Assembly: GCA_905480605.1 (NCBI GenBank)
Contig: CAJQRD010000103.1
Location: forward strand, 1 to 40,854
Direction: 5' to 3'
DNA length: 40,854 bases
Source: an uncultured Saprospiraceae bacterium
GTDB lineage: Bacteria; Bacteroidota; Bacteroidia; Chitinophagales; Saprospiraceae
The position numbers were made by a program, and so were the translations under genes. Below, piece after piece: positions 1-8,849 of the stretch (the stretch's first letter is position 1; each line of letters starts with the position of its first letter). The notes under the pieces were generated by a model. That model saw only the letters and a program-made list of their open reading frames with translations. It was not told the origin of the DNA and searched no databases.

Positions 1-1097
1 ATCCAAAAGCTTTGTACAAACAAAGATATTTCCCAATTGTCGGCCATAGAATAGTTGATGGAAGGCATCAAGAATGCAGTGTGCACAGCAGGAGAATAAA
101 TAACAACCAAACCTCCATTAAAAATGGGAGAGAAGGGATAATTGACGCTGACAATTCCTGAATACTTCATAGGCAAAAGATTCTTTGCCGAGAGGGGGGA
201 AACAAATAAGTTTTCCTGATTCTGATAAATAGAATCTACTCCTACGGAATTATATAAAATACCACCTGTTAAAAACAATTGATTGCTGAAAACATAATCA
301 ATAGATAAAGTAGCACTTAGTACTTTTTGTTCTTCATTGGTCGGAATAAATAAACTCATTTCGCCTTTAAAACCAGCATTTCCTAGATTACCGGCCCAGC
401 CTGTGCCCACTACAATATCTTCATACCACCAACCAGTAAGAAATTGAAAATCATATTGCCATTTATTGAATTTGAATAATGCTGCGCCAACCCAATCTTT
501 TTTACTTTTACCTGGTTTTATAGCAATTTCAAAAGAACTCATGTTTTCAAAAAAACGTTGAATGCGCAATGCATCTGAGCCGGGTCGTTCTTCATAATCA
601 AAGTCAACGAGTGAGTAAGCATTGAACAAATCATTAGGATTCCAAAATAAATTGGTACCCCAATTGATGCGTTGACGACCAAGCCGTACTTCCCACTCTT
701 CGTTAGACCAATTGACCCAAGCTCTGTCAATTTGGGCGAGCATAACCAGAGATGGTTTGTCCACCACCGCCCAAGAAAGATCAACAAAACCATTGTCAAT
801 ATCTACCAACTTGCTATAAAAAGGAAGGGCGTCTACCGACTCGCCAAAAAAAATGCGGTTACGCATTTCTATCTTTCCAACAATATTTTTAGTTGGTAAA
901 AATTTGAATATTAAACGGTTGTGAATCAGATTGTCATTCGTGATGTTATTTAGATTATTAGCGAAGGATGCAATTTGCATATTCTTGACATAGCCCGAAA
1001 ATTTTACATAATCCGAAAATTTTTGAACAATAGTATCCTCTTGTGAATACATTGCAATGGAAAAACAAAAAAATAGAATGAAGTTAGCGAATCTCAT
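1..1097 (-). CDS. Outer-membrane beta-barrel (porin-like) protein, C-terminus beyond window
   Basis: No stop occurs in this frame before the window edge, so the gene is partial at its 3' end (about 365 codons visible). The start ATG (1097-1095) overlaps the end of the upstream ATPase gene by 14 nt and gives a Sec signal peptide (MRFANFILFFCFSIAMYS, then Q). The mature part is rich in aromatic residues and alternates polar and hydrophobic residues, with repeated strand-like segments such as WEVRLGRQRINWGTNLFW and a long run of Gly/Asn turns, which is the pattern of an outer-membrane barrel. The RLGRQRINWG segment resembles the DUF1302/alginate-export type barrels, but I cannot assign a family firmly. 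It is the last visible gene of the operon with LolA-like, FtsX and ATPase genes, so it probably serves as their outer-membrane partner. Function is inferred. Confidence 0.72.
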   Translation of the reverse strand, partial: MRFANFILFFCFSIAMYSQEDTIVQKFSDYVKFSGYVKNMQIASFANNLNNITNDNLIHNRLIFKFLPTKNIVGKIEMRNRIFFGESVDALPFYSKLVDIDNGFVDLSWAVVDKPSLVMLAQIDRAWVNWSNEEWEVRLGRQRINWGTNLFWNPNDLFNAYSLVDFDYEERPGSDALRIQRFFENMSSFEIAIKPGKSKKDWVGAALFKFNKWQYDFQFLTGWWYEDIVVGTGWAGNLGNAGFKGEMSLFIPTNEEQKVLSATLSIDYVFSNQLFLTGGILYNSVGVDSIYQNQENLFVSPLSAKNLLPMKYSGIVSVNYPFSPIFNGGLVVIYSPAVHTAFLMPSINYSMADNWEISLFVQSFW

Positions 1098-1773
1098 CCG
1101 ATACAATTTTACCATCTTCCAATGTAATGACTCTTCTTGCTCTGTCAATTACACGTTGGTCATGGGTAGAAAAAATAAAGGTGATGCCTTCTTCTTGATT
1201 TAAGCGAGCCATGATATCCAATAAATTGAAAGCACTTTTAGAATCTAAATTTGCTGTTGGTTCATCTGCTAAAACAAAATCTGGTTTGGAAGCCAAGGCA
1301 CGCGCAACAGCGACACGTTGTTGCTGACCGCCAGAAAGTTGAGAAGGTCGGCTATCTAATTTATCATCCAGTCCGACTTCTTTTAACAATGACATGACCC
1401 GTTTCTCTCGTTGTTGTAATGGAACTTTTTGAAGCAGCATAATAAACTCCGCATTTTCTTTAGCCGTCAAAACAGGAATAAGATTAAAACTCTGAAAAAC
1501 AAAACCAATGTGGTGAAGTCGAAAATTAATGAGCTGATTGTCGGTCATCCCGTTGAGTAAAATGTCATTAACTTTAATGGTACCCGAAGTAGGGCGATCC
1601 AAGCCTCCGATCATATTGAGCAAGGTAGATTTTCCAGAACCAGATGGCCCTACGATCGCAGTAAATTCGTTATCTTGAATTTGCAGATTAACTTCATCAA
1701 CTGCTTTAACAGGAACTACTCCTGCATAAATTTTTGACAAATTCTCGGCTTCTATTACATAATTCTTTTTCAT
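1084..1773 (-). CDS. ABC transporter ATPase, LolD/MacB type
   Basis: A 229-residue ATP-binding subunit that would energise the two FtsX-type permeases encoded just upstream. Visible motifs are Walker A GPSGSGKST (about residues 42-50), the Q-loop in FVFQSFNLIP, the signature LSGGQ (146-150), Walker B FVLADEP (about 166-172) and the switch His in FSTHDQ. The length and the RLHHIGFVFQSFNLIP segment are typical of the LolD/MacB/FtsE group, which acts on membrane-extracted or periplasmic substrates instead of importing solutes. Its start overlaps the preceding permease stop by 4 nt (ATGA), so translation is probably coupled. The substrate cannot be read from the ATPase; lipoprotein or lipid transfer is inferred from the neighbouring LolA-like gene. 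Confidence 0.93.
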   Translation of the reverse strand: MKKNYVIEAENLSKIYAGVVPVKAVDEVNLQIQDNEFTAIVGPSGSGKSTLLNMIGGLDRPTSGTIKVNDILLNGMTDNQLINFRLHHIGFVFQSFNLIPVLTAKENAEFIMLLQKVPLQQREKRVMSLLKEVGLDDKLDSRPSQLSGGQQQRVAVARALASKPDFVLADEPTANLDSKSAFNLLDIMARLNQEEGITFIFSTHDQRVIDRARRVITLEDGKIVSDEIR

Positions 1774-2978
1774 ATTTTTCGAATTGCTTCCACAGGAATA
1801 AGATTGATTGCTTTGACGGCAGGATAGATGGCTGCTAAAATTGCCATGCCCAATACCATTAAGGTTACACTTATATAAGACATCATATCCAATTGTGTAT
1901 AGACTAGATTCGTAAATCCATAATCTGAATAAGAGGCACCACCCAGATCAATACCATATCTACCAAAATATTGGATACATATCCATGCCAACAATAATCC
2001 AAGTGGACCACCAATCAAGCAAAGAAAAAGAGTTTCCAGCATAATCATTTTGAATACTCGAAGCTTAGACATCCCTACCGCCATGAGCATCCCAATTTCT
2101 CGAACCCGTTCCAATACCGCCATCAACATGGTATTAATGATGCTAAAAAGCAAGGCGACTAAAATAATACCGACGATAAAAAAAGTATAAACATCCATGG
2201 CTTCGACCATAAACCGCATGCCTGATGCTAAATCCATCCAAGATTTTATTTCCAAATTGGGAAACTCTTCTTGGTATTGTGTAGCTACGGATTCGGCTAG
2301 ATCATGTTCATTTAAAAGAACTGCTATTTCGTGAACGTCATGATTGATGTCAAGTAGTTTTTGTAAATCTGGTGCGAGGACAAATGCATTCATTTCGTCG
2401 TACATTCCATTTTTAGAATCATAGATACCCACAACTCTAAATGCCCCAGCTGTAATTTCACCCTGTTTATCTTGCAAGGTGAGGACGACTTTGGAGCGGA
2501 TTTTTATTTTATATTTTTCGGCTGTTTTTTTACTGAGAAGAATTGGATTTCTTTTGATGCCCTCAAAATATTTCCCCTCCAAAACAAATTCATGTAAATC
2601 AGTTACCCGTTTCTCGTTTTCAGGATCGATCCCAGTAACCTTTAGCATGCCACTATAATTGGCAGAATTAATCATGGGCATCGCAACCACTCTAGGAGAG
2701 GTGTTTTTTATAGCTTCATTATTATTCATTTTCTGAATAATTTCCTCGCTATTTGGAATTACGAATTTGGGCAACATTTCATCTTGAAAACTAGGATGGT
2801 GCACTTGGAAATGTGACAATTCCAAATTAATCACACTATCAATTTTCTGATTCATCATACCCACTACAAATGCCGAAGCAAACATACCGGCCCACAATCC
2901 AATCGCAATGGCTATAATCACCACGGCACTTCTTACCTTATTTCGCCAAATATTTTTCCATGCAATTTTACCAATCAT
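1770..2978 (-). CDS. ABC transporter permease, FtsX/LolCE-like (second of two)
   Basis: A membrane subunit with the FtsX/LolCE layout: an N-terminal transmembrane segment after MIGKIAWKNIWRNKVRSAVV, a large periplasmic MacB-PCD-like domain of about 220 residues, then three C-terminal transmembrane segments, with the family motif LERVREIGMLMAVGM between TM2 and TM3. I chose the ATG at 2978, one base after the stop of the upstream permease; a start 18 nt further upstream exists but lies inside that gene and adds a non-homologous MPCGVK. The C-terminal AAIYPAVKAINLIPVEAIR is the usual FtsX ending. It is paralogous to the upstream permease and probably forms a heterodimer with it, like LolC with LolE. 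Confidence 0.9.
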   Translation of the reverse strand: MIGKIAWKNIWRNKVRSAVVIIAIAIGLWAGMFASAFVVGMMNQKIDSVINLELSHFQVHHPSFQDEMLPKFVIPNSEEIIQKMNNNEAIKNTSPRVVAMPMINSANYSGMLKVTGIDPENEKRVTDLHEFVLEGKYFEGIKRNPILLSKKTAEKYKIKIRSKVVLTLQDKQGEITAGAFRVVGIYDSKNGMYDEMNAFVLAPDLQKLLDINHDVHEIAVLLNEHDLAESVATQYQEEFPNLEIKSWMDLASGMRFMVEAMDVYTFFIVGIILVALLFSIINTMLMAVLERVREIGMLMAVGMSKLRVFKMIMLETLFLCLIGGPLGLLLAWICIQYFGRYGIDLGGASYSDYGFTNLVYTQLDMMSYISVTLMVLGMAILAAIYPAVKAINLIPVEAIRKI

Positions 2979-2979
2979 T

Positions 2980-4194
2980 TTAACTCCGCATGGCATTTAT
3001 GGCATCTAATCGACTTATTTTCCATAAAGGATAAATCGCAATCGCACAGCCTATCAGCCCTACGATAATTGCCTGTTGAATAAATATATTAGGTGAGATG
3101 GATGCTTGGAGGACAGCTTCCATTCCATAATCTGCTACCATTTCTTCCAATTCTGCCCCAAGTTTAATCGGGTAGTAATAAAAGTATAAACAGATTGGCA
3201 AAGCGCCCAACATTCCTAAAAAAGCTCCAAGGATAGAAATACTCAAAATCTCCAAAATCATAACCATCGCTAAATTTATCCGTTTCATGCCTACCGCCAC
3301 AAGCACTCCAAACTCATGCATTCTTTCTGCCATCATCATCAAGATTGTAGCAAAAATACCAAAGGAAATAACCATGTAAAGGATAAACATAAATACGTAT
3401 CCTTCCATTTTTTCTGTCTCCATCATGTTGATGATTTCGGGGGTAAGTTCCTGCCATGCCATGACTTCATAACCATTACCTATACTACTCTGCAAAGACT
3501 GCACGAGTTCATCAGTTTCTGACTTTTGATCAGGCAGTAAAATAAGATTGGTCAGTCTGCCTTCTACATCAAATAACTTTTGAGTGGCTTGTAGCGAAAG
3601 AAAAACCAATTGCTTACTTAATTCGGGCGAACCAAACTTAACTATTCCTTTGATAGGATATTTCCCTGCAGCACTTGCGCCATGATAACCTTGGCCCAAG
3701 AGTACAAGTGTATCCCCTACTCCTACTTTTAAATATTTTGCAAGTGCCTCACCCAATAAAGCACCTTGATCTTTCTCCTGAAGATACTCACCTTCTATCA
3801 CTCTATCTTGTAAGTCGGTATGCAACATTTCTTTTTTTGGATCAATGCCCACGACCATAGTACCTCTTGTAATTTCTGAAGAAGCCGCCAAGGCGAAACT
3901 TTCAACTCTTGGTGCATAGCTTGATAAGCCATTTGCATTTTTCAACCTATAAGCCAAAGAGTCATTAAACTCAAAACTATTTTCTAAAGTTTTATCAGCC
4001 CAATAACCTGTAGCATGAATTTGGGCATAGCCCGTAAAAGCACCAACCATTGAGTCAATCATGCCTTTATAAAACCCTTCCTTCAAACTGACCATGAAAG
4101 TGGAAAGGATGACTGCAAAAAAGATGGACGCTAAAGTGATTAGCGTTCTGCGTTTATTGCGCCAAAGATTTCGCCATGCTAATTTTAGGAGCAT
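2980..4194 (-). CDS. ABC transporter permease, FtsX/LolCE-like (first of two)
   Basis: A 404-residue FtsX-family permease: the N-terminal LAWRNLWRNKRRTLITLASI leads into TM1, followed by a periplasmic domain and three C-terminal TM segments; the family hallmark appears as MAERMHEFGVLVAVGMKR. The ending AIYPLWKISRLDAINAMR matches the family. It abuts the LolA-like gene upstream (1 nt gap) and the second permease downstream (1 nt gap to the chosen start). The family moves lipoproteins, macrolides, peptides or cell-division signals; the LolA-like neighbour makes lipoprotein or lipid transfer the likeliest role here, but this is inference. Confidence 0.9.
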   Translation of the reverse strand: MLLKLAWRNLWRNKRRTLITLASIFFAVILSTFMVSLKEGFYKGMIDSMVGAFTGYAQIHATGYWADKTLENSFEFNDSLAYRLKNANGLSSYAPRVESFALAASSEITRGTMVVGIDPKKEMLHTDLQDRVIEGEYLQEKDQGALLGEALAKYLKVGVGDTLVLLGQGYHGASAAGKYPIKGIVKFGSPELSKQLVFLSLQATQKLFDVEGRLTNLILLPDQKSETDELVQSLQSSIGNGYEVMAWQELTPEIINMMETEKMEGYVFMFILYMVISFGIFATILMMMAERMHEFGVLVAVGMKRINLAMVMILEILSISILGAFLGMLGALPICLYFYYYPIKLGAELEEMVADYGMEAVLQASISPNIFIQQAIIVGLIGCAIAIYPLWKISRLDAINAMRS

Positions 4195-4195
4195 C

Positions 4196-4960
4196 TTATT
4201 TTACTTTTTTCATATTTCGTGTCGTGAAAAAATTGTCGGCTATTGGTTTATCAAAAACCATTTCCTTCATAGTCAAAATGGTTTTGTGCCCATCTTTTTC
4301 TACTGGAATCATTTCCATTTGGGTAGCTAAAAGTTGTCCGCCCATTTCTTTAATCTCGGAGGAATTTATAATGTTGACAAGAAAATCATCCTCATCATAC
4401 ATCTCTGCACGAAGCTGTATATAATCCACGGAATCAATATAAGTAATGATTTTTCCCCAAACAACAGCAGCGTCTGGTTTAGGTGTAAGTAATATTTTGT
4501 AGCAATTCCTACCCTCTAATATTGTGTCTCCCTTTATAGTATGAACATAGTCATAAACCTGTGAAGACTCTTTGACCAAATCATCATTGGTAAAATCGGT
4601 CCCCATCCAACTCTGCGACATCATACTGGGCGGCAGTTTGATGGTACGCTCAATAGAAGGAATCCAATTCCAAACTTCCTTTTTTCTTTTTAAGAATGCT
4701 GCACCTTTCTCCTTAGCAGGAGCTGTCAACAATATCAAACTATAGTCTTCTCCTTTCGACCAGGATTTCAAACTCATTTCTCGAGTCCACTTAGGACGAA
4801 CAATGGAAATGGTAAACTCTGAATAAGCGGTAATTTTACCACGCGTTTTTTCATCCGCTTTACGAATTATTTCGGTGGCATCTTGCGCTATTAAAGAGGT
4901 TGTTAAAAAAAAAACAGCGCTTATTGATGTTATGTATTTTCCCATTGAAATTATTTTCAT
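4196..4960 (-). CDS. LolA-like outer-membrane lipoprotein-sorting protein (COG2834 type)
   Basis: A secreted periplasmic protein of about 254 residues. The start is uncertain: in-frame ATGs lie at 4978, 4960 and 4945. I prefer 4960, which gives a compact signal peptide (MKIISMGKYITSISAVFFLT, cleaved near SLIAQ). The mature protein has the COG2834 pattern seen in outer-membrane lipoprotein-sorting proteins: a half-barrel of beta strands with KSWSKGEDYSLILLTAP, an RKKEVWNWIPSIERTIKLPP segment, SMMSQSWMGTDFTNDDLVKE, and late strands ending in TMKEMVFDKPIADNFFTTRN. This subgroup resembles LolA but usually sits beside RND or ABC exporters instead of the standard lol genes. It heads the operon with two FtsX permeases, an ATPase and a barrel, so it probably ferries a hydrophobic substrate across the periplasm. 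Confidence 0.82.
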   Translation of the reverse strand: MKIISMGKYITSISAVFFLTTSLIAQDATEIIRKADEKTRGKITAYSEFTISIVRPKWTREMSLKSWSKGEDYSLILLTAPAKEKGAAFLKRKKEVWNWIPSIERTIKLPPSMMSQSWMGTDFTNDDLVKESSQVYDYVHTIKGDTILEGRNCYKILLTPKPDAAVVWGKIITYIDSVDYIQLRAEMYDEDDFLVNIINSSEIKEMGGQLLATQMEMIPVEKDGHKTILTMKEMVFDKPIADNFFTTRNMKKVK

Positions 4961-5386
4961 TAAAAACGGCTTTTGCAAAAATAAATATTATGATAGGCTG
5001 AATTGGTGATTATTATCAATATGAATAATGATGGTCGTCATTGGTTTGTTCTTATTACTCTTAACTAATTAAGCCACCGTCTTATAAGTTAGACACTCAG
5101 ATACCTTGCTTGATATAGAGATAAATTGTCTAGAATCAAAATGCACATACCAAGAATCCATTATTGTCAATAAAAAAAATAGAATGTAGATGAACAGTCA
5201 CCATAATATTTTCATTTTATAATCAATTGACATTTCAAACATACAAATAGAAGAAAAAAGGTTGTATTAAGTTAATTTATTCCTTAGTTTCTAAACCAAA
5301 ATATTTATACCTAACTTGACGTTAACAGTTATCAGTTCATGTATACACTACTGATATACATTTTAATAAACAATAAATATTATCCA
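4961..5386. other. Intergenic region between divergent genes
   Basis: AT-rich spacer between the divergent LolA-like and zinc-ribbon/YbjQ genes. It must hold promoters for both directions. On the minus strand TATTTTTG (4983-4976) fits the Bacteroidota -7 consensus TAnnTTTG, and would favour the start at 4960 over 4978, but no TTG stands at the right distance upstream. I see no RNA gene or coding remnant. Confidence 0.4.
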
Positions 5387-6028
5387 ATGATAAATTGTCC
5401 CAATTGCAACACCAAGTTAAAAGGAATGCTAACTGAAGTTAAAATGCTCGACAATCATCAAATGAACTTTATTAAAGATTTCCTAAATTATGGAGGCAAA
5501 GATTTGTGCGGTAATTGTGGTAAAGACTATTTGGAGCGGGCAAGACAAAAATATATTTCTGAAAACAGCAATATGGATAAGTTTTTAGACGACCTTAAAA
5601 CTGCATTCCCAATTGTGACAATTGCAAATCCCCATAACTGGAATTATGAAACTTTAGGTATAGTAACAGCGCAATCTACAATGGATTATTCTAGTGACAC
5701 AACCAAGCTTCAAAATATGTTTAATGCCAATCAGGATTTGGTGGATTTAGACAGCAGTGTAAACAATGGAGAAAAAATTTGCTTCGAAATATTACGGCAA
5801 AAAGCGTTTCTCTTAGGAGCGAACGCCATCTTAGGTGTTGACATTGATTATTCTCAGTTTGGCAACAAAGAAGAACGGATGCTTATATGCATGGCAGGCA
5901 CCGCAGTCAACCTTACAAATCTTTCAGAACTCTCAAATGACTTTGCTGAAAAGAAGAAAGAACTTGAAAATAATCAGGAAAAACTTAATAAACTAAAGGA
6001 ACATTCTAAAGTTGCTCATTTAAAGTAA
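5387..6028 (+). CDS. Zinc-ribbon plus YbjQ-domain protein
   Basis: About 213 residues from the preferred ATG at 5387. The frame is open from 5339, but MINCPNC begins the conserved part and the upstream extension is non-descript. The N-terminus carries two CxxC pairs (C4/C7 and C41/C44), a likely zinc site. Residues about 76-180 match the YbjQ/DUF74 fold: VTIANPHNWNYETLGIVTAQ, then EILRQKAFLLGANAILGVDI and a strand ending MLICMAGTAV. YbjQ domains form pentamers and are often listed as heavy-metal-binding, without a settled function. The last 30 residues are a Lys/Glu-rich coiled coil. It is monocistronic and converges with the MscS gene. Confidence 0.75.
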   Translation: MINCPNCNTKLKGMLTEVKMLDNHQMNFIKDFLNYGGKDLCGNCGKDYLERARQKYISENSNMDKFLDDLKTAFPIVTIANPHNWNYETLGIVTAQSTMDYSSDTTKLQNMFNANQDLVDLDSSVNNGEKICFEILRQKAFLLGANAILGVDIDYSQFGNKEERMLICMAGTAVNLTNLSELSNDFAEKKKELENNQEKLNKLKEHSKVAHLK

Positions 6029-6131
6029 TTGTTATTTTATTCTAAGTAAGAAATCCTGGTTACGCGTGGCGTTTTTTATAAAAAAGTAGTACCTGTTTTT
6101 ATTGAAACTATTATTCAAAATAGTAAAGTTG

Positions 6132-7376
6132 CTAGTGAATCAATCTTTTAAAATCCATACCACTGGGATCTTGAAAAACTCTCAAATCAAACTCCGGCAC
6201 AACAGCTAAAATATGATCAAATATATCTGACTGAATGCCTTCATAATTTACCCACTCTTGATCTTTGCTAAATACGTAAATCTCGATAGGTAAACCATGT
6301 TCATTCGGAGCAAGCTGCCTTATCAGCAAAGTCATTTCCTTATTGATCATCGGGTGGTTGGTTAAATAAGCTTTGACATAGGCACGAAACGTACCGATAT
6401 TGGTCATCCTTCTACCGTTCACAAGACTAGAGTTGTCAACATGCTCCTGTTTATTTTTGTCTTGCATCTCAATTTTCGTTTTTTCAATGTAACTTGAGAT
6501 ATACTGGATTTTGCTAAATCGATCCAGCATTTCATCTGTACAAAACTGTATGGTGTTCATATCTATATTAATGGATCGTTTTATTCTCCTTCCTCCTGAA
6601 TCTGACATGCCTCGCCAGTTTTTAAATGATTCAGTAATTAATGCATAGGTAGGAATTGTAGTAATCGTTTTATCCCAATTTTGAACCTTAACTGTCGTCA
6701 ATGCTATTTCCACAATATCACCGTTTGCACCATATTTAGGCATTTCAATCCAGTCACCATTTGCAACCATTCGATTTGCCGCTAATTGTATTCCAGCTAC
6801 AAAACCCAATATGGCATCCTTAAAAATGAACATCAGTATTGCTGTGACAGCACCCAAACTTGTAAATAAAACAACTGGTGTTTTATTTACTAAAATAGAA
6901 ATTATGAATATCGCACTGGCAAAATAAATGATTAATTTTAATACCTGGATTAAACCCTTTATCGGAATTCTATTTGAAACATCATATGTTGTATAAATAG
7001 CCAAGGTCGCATTTAAGAACGCATCAAGTGCTAATACAACCATAACAATAATAAGAATTAAAACCAACCCATTAATCAAAGCTATCAACCAATCGTAACC
7101 TTCAAAAGGGATTGAGATAGACATATAAACTAACATAGCTGGCGCCAAGTGAGCAAGACGATTGAATACCTTTTTCTTTAGCATCATATCATCCCACTGT
7201 GTTGTTGTGCGACTAATAATAGCTGTAAGCCCTTTAAGGATAAAATGCTTGGCAACAAAATATGCAATAAGACTTAAAATAATTATCAATACAAAAATTA
7301 AACTTCTTGCTAAAATGTCAGCCATAGGTAAATCCAAGCCTTGGTCTATTATCCAACTTCTAAGAATATCAAGCAT
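6132..7376 (-). CDS. ybdG: Mechanosensitive channel of the MscS family, YbdG-like
   Basis: A 414-residue inner-membrane protein, almost exactly the length of E. coli YbdG (MscM). The N-terminal half has several hydrophobic helices separated by short loops (from about residue 20 to 185). The MscS beta domain follows with NGDWIEMPKYGANGDIVEIA and KVQNWDKTITTIPTYALI, then the YbdG-typical FKNWRGMSDSGGRRIKRSI. YbdG members form small-conductance channels that open under hypo-osmotic stress and carry a cytoplasmic C-terminal domain, which is present here. It stands alone, converging with the zinc-ribbon gene. The symbol is by similarity to the E. coli family. Confidence 0.9.
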   Translation of the reverse strand: MLDILRSWIIDQGLDLPMADILARSLIFVLIIILSLIAYFVAKHFILKGLTAIISRTTTQWDDMMLKKKVFNRLAHLAPAMLVYMSISIPFEGYDWLIALINGLVLILIIVMVVLALDAFLNATLAIYTTYDVSNRIPIKGLIQVLKLIIYFASAIFIISILVNKTPVVLFTSLGAVTAILMFIFKDAILGFVAGIQLAANRMVANGDWIEMPKYGANGDIVEIALTTVKVQNWDKTITTIPTYALITESFKNWRGMSDSGGRRIKRSINIDMNTIQFCTDEMLDRFSKIQYISSYIEKTKIEMQDKNKQEHVDNSSLVNGRRMTNIGTFRAYVKAYLTNHPMINKEMTLLIRQLAPNEHGLPIEIYVFSKDQEWVNYEGIQSDIFDHILAVVPEFDLRVFQDPSGMDFKRLIH

Positions 7377-7408
7377 ACTGCCTCTAGTTTAATACAATTA
7401 ATTTTGTC

Positions 7409-7440
7409 CAAATTTCTAATCTATATAAATACTAAACCAA
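7409..7440 (-). promoter_or_regulatory. Candidate Bacteroidota promoter for the MscS gene
   Basis: Read on the minus strand, TTG (7440-7438), 21 nt, then GAAATTTG (7416-7409), close to the TTG-N19-21-TAnnTTTG promoter of Bacteroidota with one mismatch in the -7 box. It would give a leader of about 25 nt before the ATG at 7376. Identified by eye only. Confidence 0.35.
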
Positions 7441-7787
7441 GCTCTTTAAAATAAGCTTGACTGAATCTGGATAAAATGGGAACAAAGGTCAAACATAGTT
7501 AAACTTTGGACAGCCTTTGATTATATATCAATTTTATACTTGCCTTTTTTAACAATAATTTGACTGAATATGCAAAATAAAAAAATGACAAACAGGGCTT
7601 TTGCCTAAATCAAAGAGACATAATAGTGTGTACAACTAAACACCAATTATTAGACCAATAGAATGAGACAACTAATAAAACCGGAGACAAAAATTTAATA
7701 ACTTTACGTTTATGAACTACAATGATGTGATAATATATTAATCAGCAATTGTAATGACCCATTTTTTCTATACTTTAGTAGTTCACA
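7441..7787. other. Intergenic region before the GAF-LuxR gene
   Basis: AT-rich, non-coding in all frames by eye. TTTACGTTTA (7703-7712) resembles the ACGTTTA core seen upstream of the TPR and S9 peptidase genes, so a promoter for the downstream regulator may lie here. Nothing else recognised. Confidence 0.3.
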
Positions 7788-8726
7788 ATGAACGATAAGG
7801 ATTATTTTTCTCATTTATATGAAATAGCAAGTCACCTAAACAAGGAGTTTTCTCTACAGTCTGCTCTACGTAAATCTTTGGAGAAGACTGTGAAAATTCT
7901 TGATATTGAAACGGGCTGGATCTGGCTTACTGAACCAGATAATAAATCTGTTTATCTGGCTGCCTCCTACAACCTTCCTCCAGCACTGAGCAATTATCCT
8001 GAGCGATTATCAGGTTGGTGTTATTGTATAAAACAATACTTGTCAGATGGCATTGATCAAGCAATGAATAACAGTGAGATTAGTTGCTCACGGTTGAAAG
8101 ATATTAGCACTGGGACGAAAGATTTGAAATTTCACGCAACGATCCCCATAATTATCAATGGACAAAAAGTAGGACTCATGAACTTACTGAGCAAAGAATC
8201 AAGACAACTAAATGAAAAGGAGCTGACGATACTTAACACCGTCAGTGAATTGGTTGGATCGGCCATTCAGCGCACACACGTGCAGCAATCATATCTAAGT
8301 GAAAATAGAAAACCAGACTCGACCATCCACAATGTGTTAGATCGTGTCTTCAACCCACAAATGGAAGCTATTATTTCATGTCTTGAAGATCCAAAAGGTA
8401 ACAAAGAAAAAGTGAACGAGGCACTTAAAAAGGCGAAGTATCTTAAAAAGCAGTTATCGCTGCTGCGAAAGGAATCTAAGGAACATGAAGAAACAGAAGG
8501 TCCAAAAAAAGAATTTCATTATCCTGAGATGCCTCTCACAAAACGCGAATTAGAAGTATTGAATCTTATAAGGAAAGGTCTCACTAACGGTCAGATTGGT
8601 AAACAAATTTTCATAGCCGAACGTACTGTTAAATTTCACGTTACTGCCATCTTATCCAAACTCAATTCCAAAACACGCACCGAAGCAGTAGATGTCAGTT
8701 TGAAGAGAGGATTGCTTAGCATCTAA
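7788..8726 (+). CDS. GAF-domain LuxR-family transcriptional regulator
   Basis: A soluble 312-residue regulator. Residues about 15-165 form a GAF domain (ETGWIWLTEPDNKSVYLAAS near the start, FHATIPIIINGQKVGLMNLL near the end), containing a Cys pair in GWCYC (78 and 80). A helical linker (about 185-235) follows, then a LuxR/NarL helix-turn-helix at 249-312: LTKRELEVLNLIRKGLTNGQ, then IAERTVKFHVTAILSKLN. There is no receiver domain, so it is a one-component sensor whose GAF ligand or redox input is unknown. The gene is upstream of and codirectional with the VOC gene, separated by a strong palindrome that may end its transcript or bind a regulator. Confidence 0.88.
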   Translation: MNDKDYFSHLYEIASHLNKEFSLQSALRKSLEKTVKILDIETGWIWLTEPDNKSVYLAASYNLPPALSNYPERLSGWCYCIKQYLSDGIDQAMNNSEISCSRLKDISTGTKDLKFHATIPIIINGQKVGLMNLLSKESRQLNEKELTILNTVSELVGSAIQRTHVQQSYLSENRKPDSTIHNVLDRVFNPQMEAIISCLEDPKGNKEKVNEALKKAKYLKKQLSLLRKESKEHEETEGPKKEFHYPEMPLTKRELEVLNLIRKGLTNGQIGKQIFIAERTVKFHVTAILSKLNSKTRTEAVDVSLKRGLLSI

Positions 8727-8749
8727 TTTAGGTGTAATTACTTCTTAAG

Positions 8750-8765
8750 CTGTACTATAGTACAG
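8750..8765. promoter_or_regulatory. Perfect 16-bp palindrome, operator or small terminator
   Basis: CTGTACTATAGTACAG is a perfect inverted repeat located 24 bp after the regulator stop. It is followed by GTGTTTTTC, so as RNA it could form a six-pair hairpin with a TATA loop and a short U-run. A third copy of the half-site, CTGTACT, occurs at 8774-8780. The repetition of the half-site favours a protein-binding operator upstream of the VOC gene; the T-run allows a weak terminator. Confidence 0.45.
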
Positions 8766-8849
8766 GTGTTTTTCTGTACTTAAGTCCGTTTTATATAACA
8801 TGATTTTTTGTGACATTTGTAATCTAACAAACAAGTAAAACAAAATATT

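Noticed and set aside
539-899. Open frames on both strands within the first kilobase
   Set aside because: They overlap the porin-like frame, which runs unbroken from 1097 to the window edge with a signal peptide and barrel pattern.
6062-6077. Small hairpin ACGC-GTG-GCGT followed by TTTTTT between convergent genes
   Set aside because: A stem of four pairs with a three-base loop is too weak to call a terminator, although the T-run and location are suggestive.
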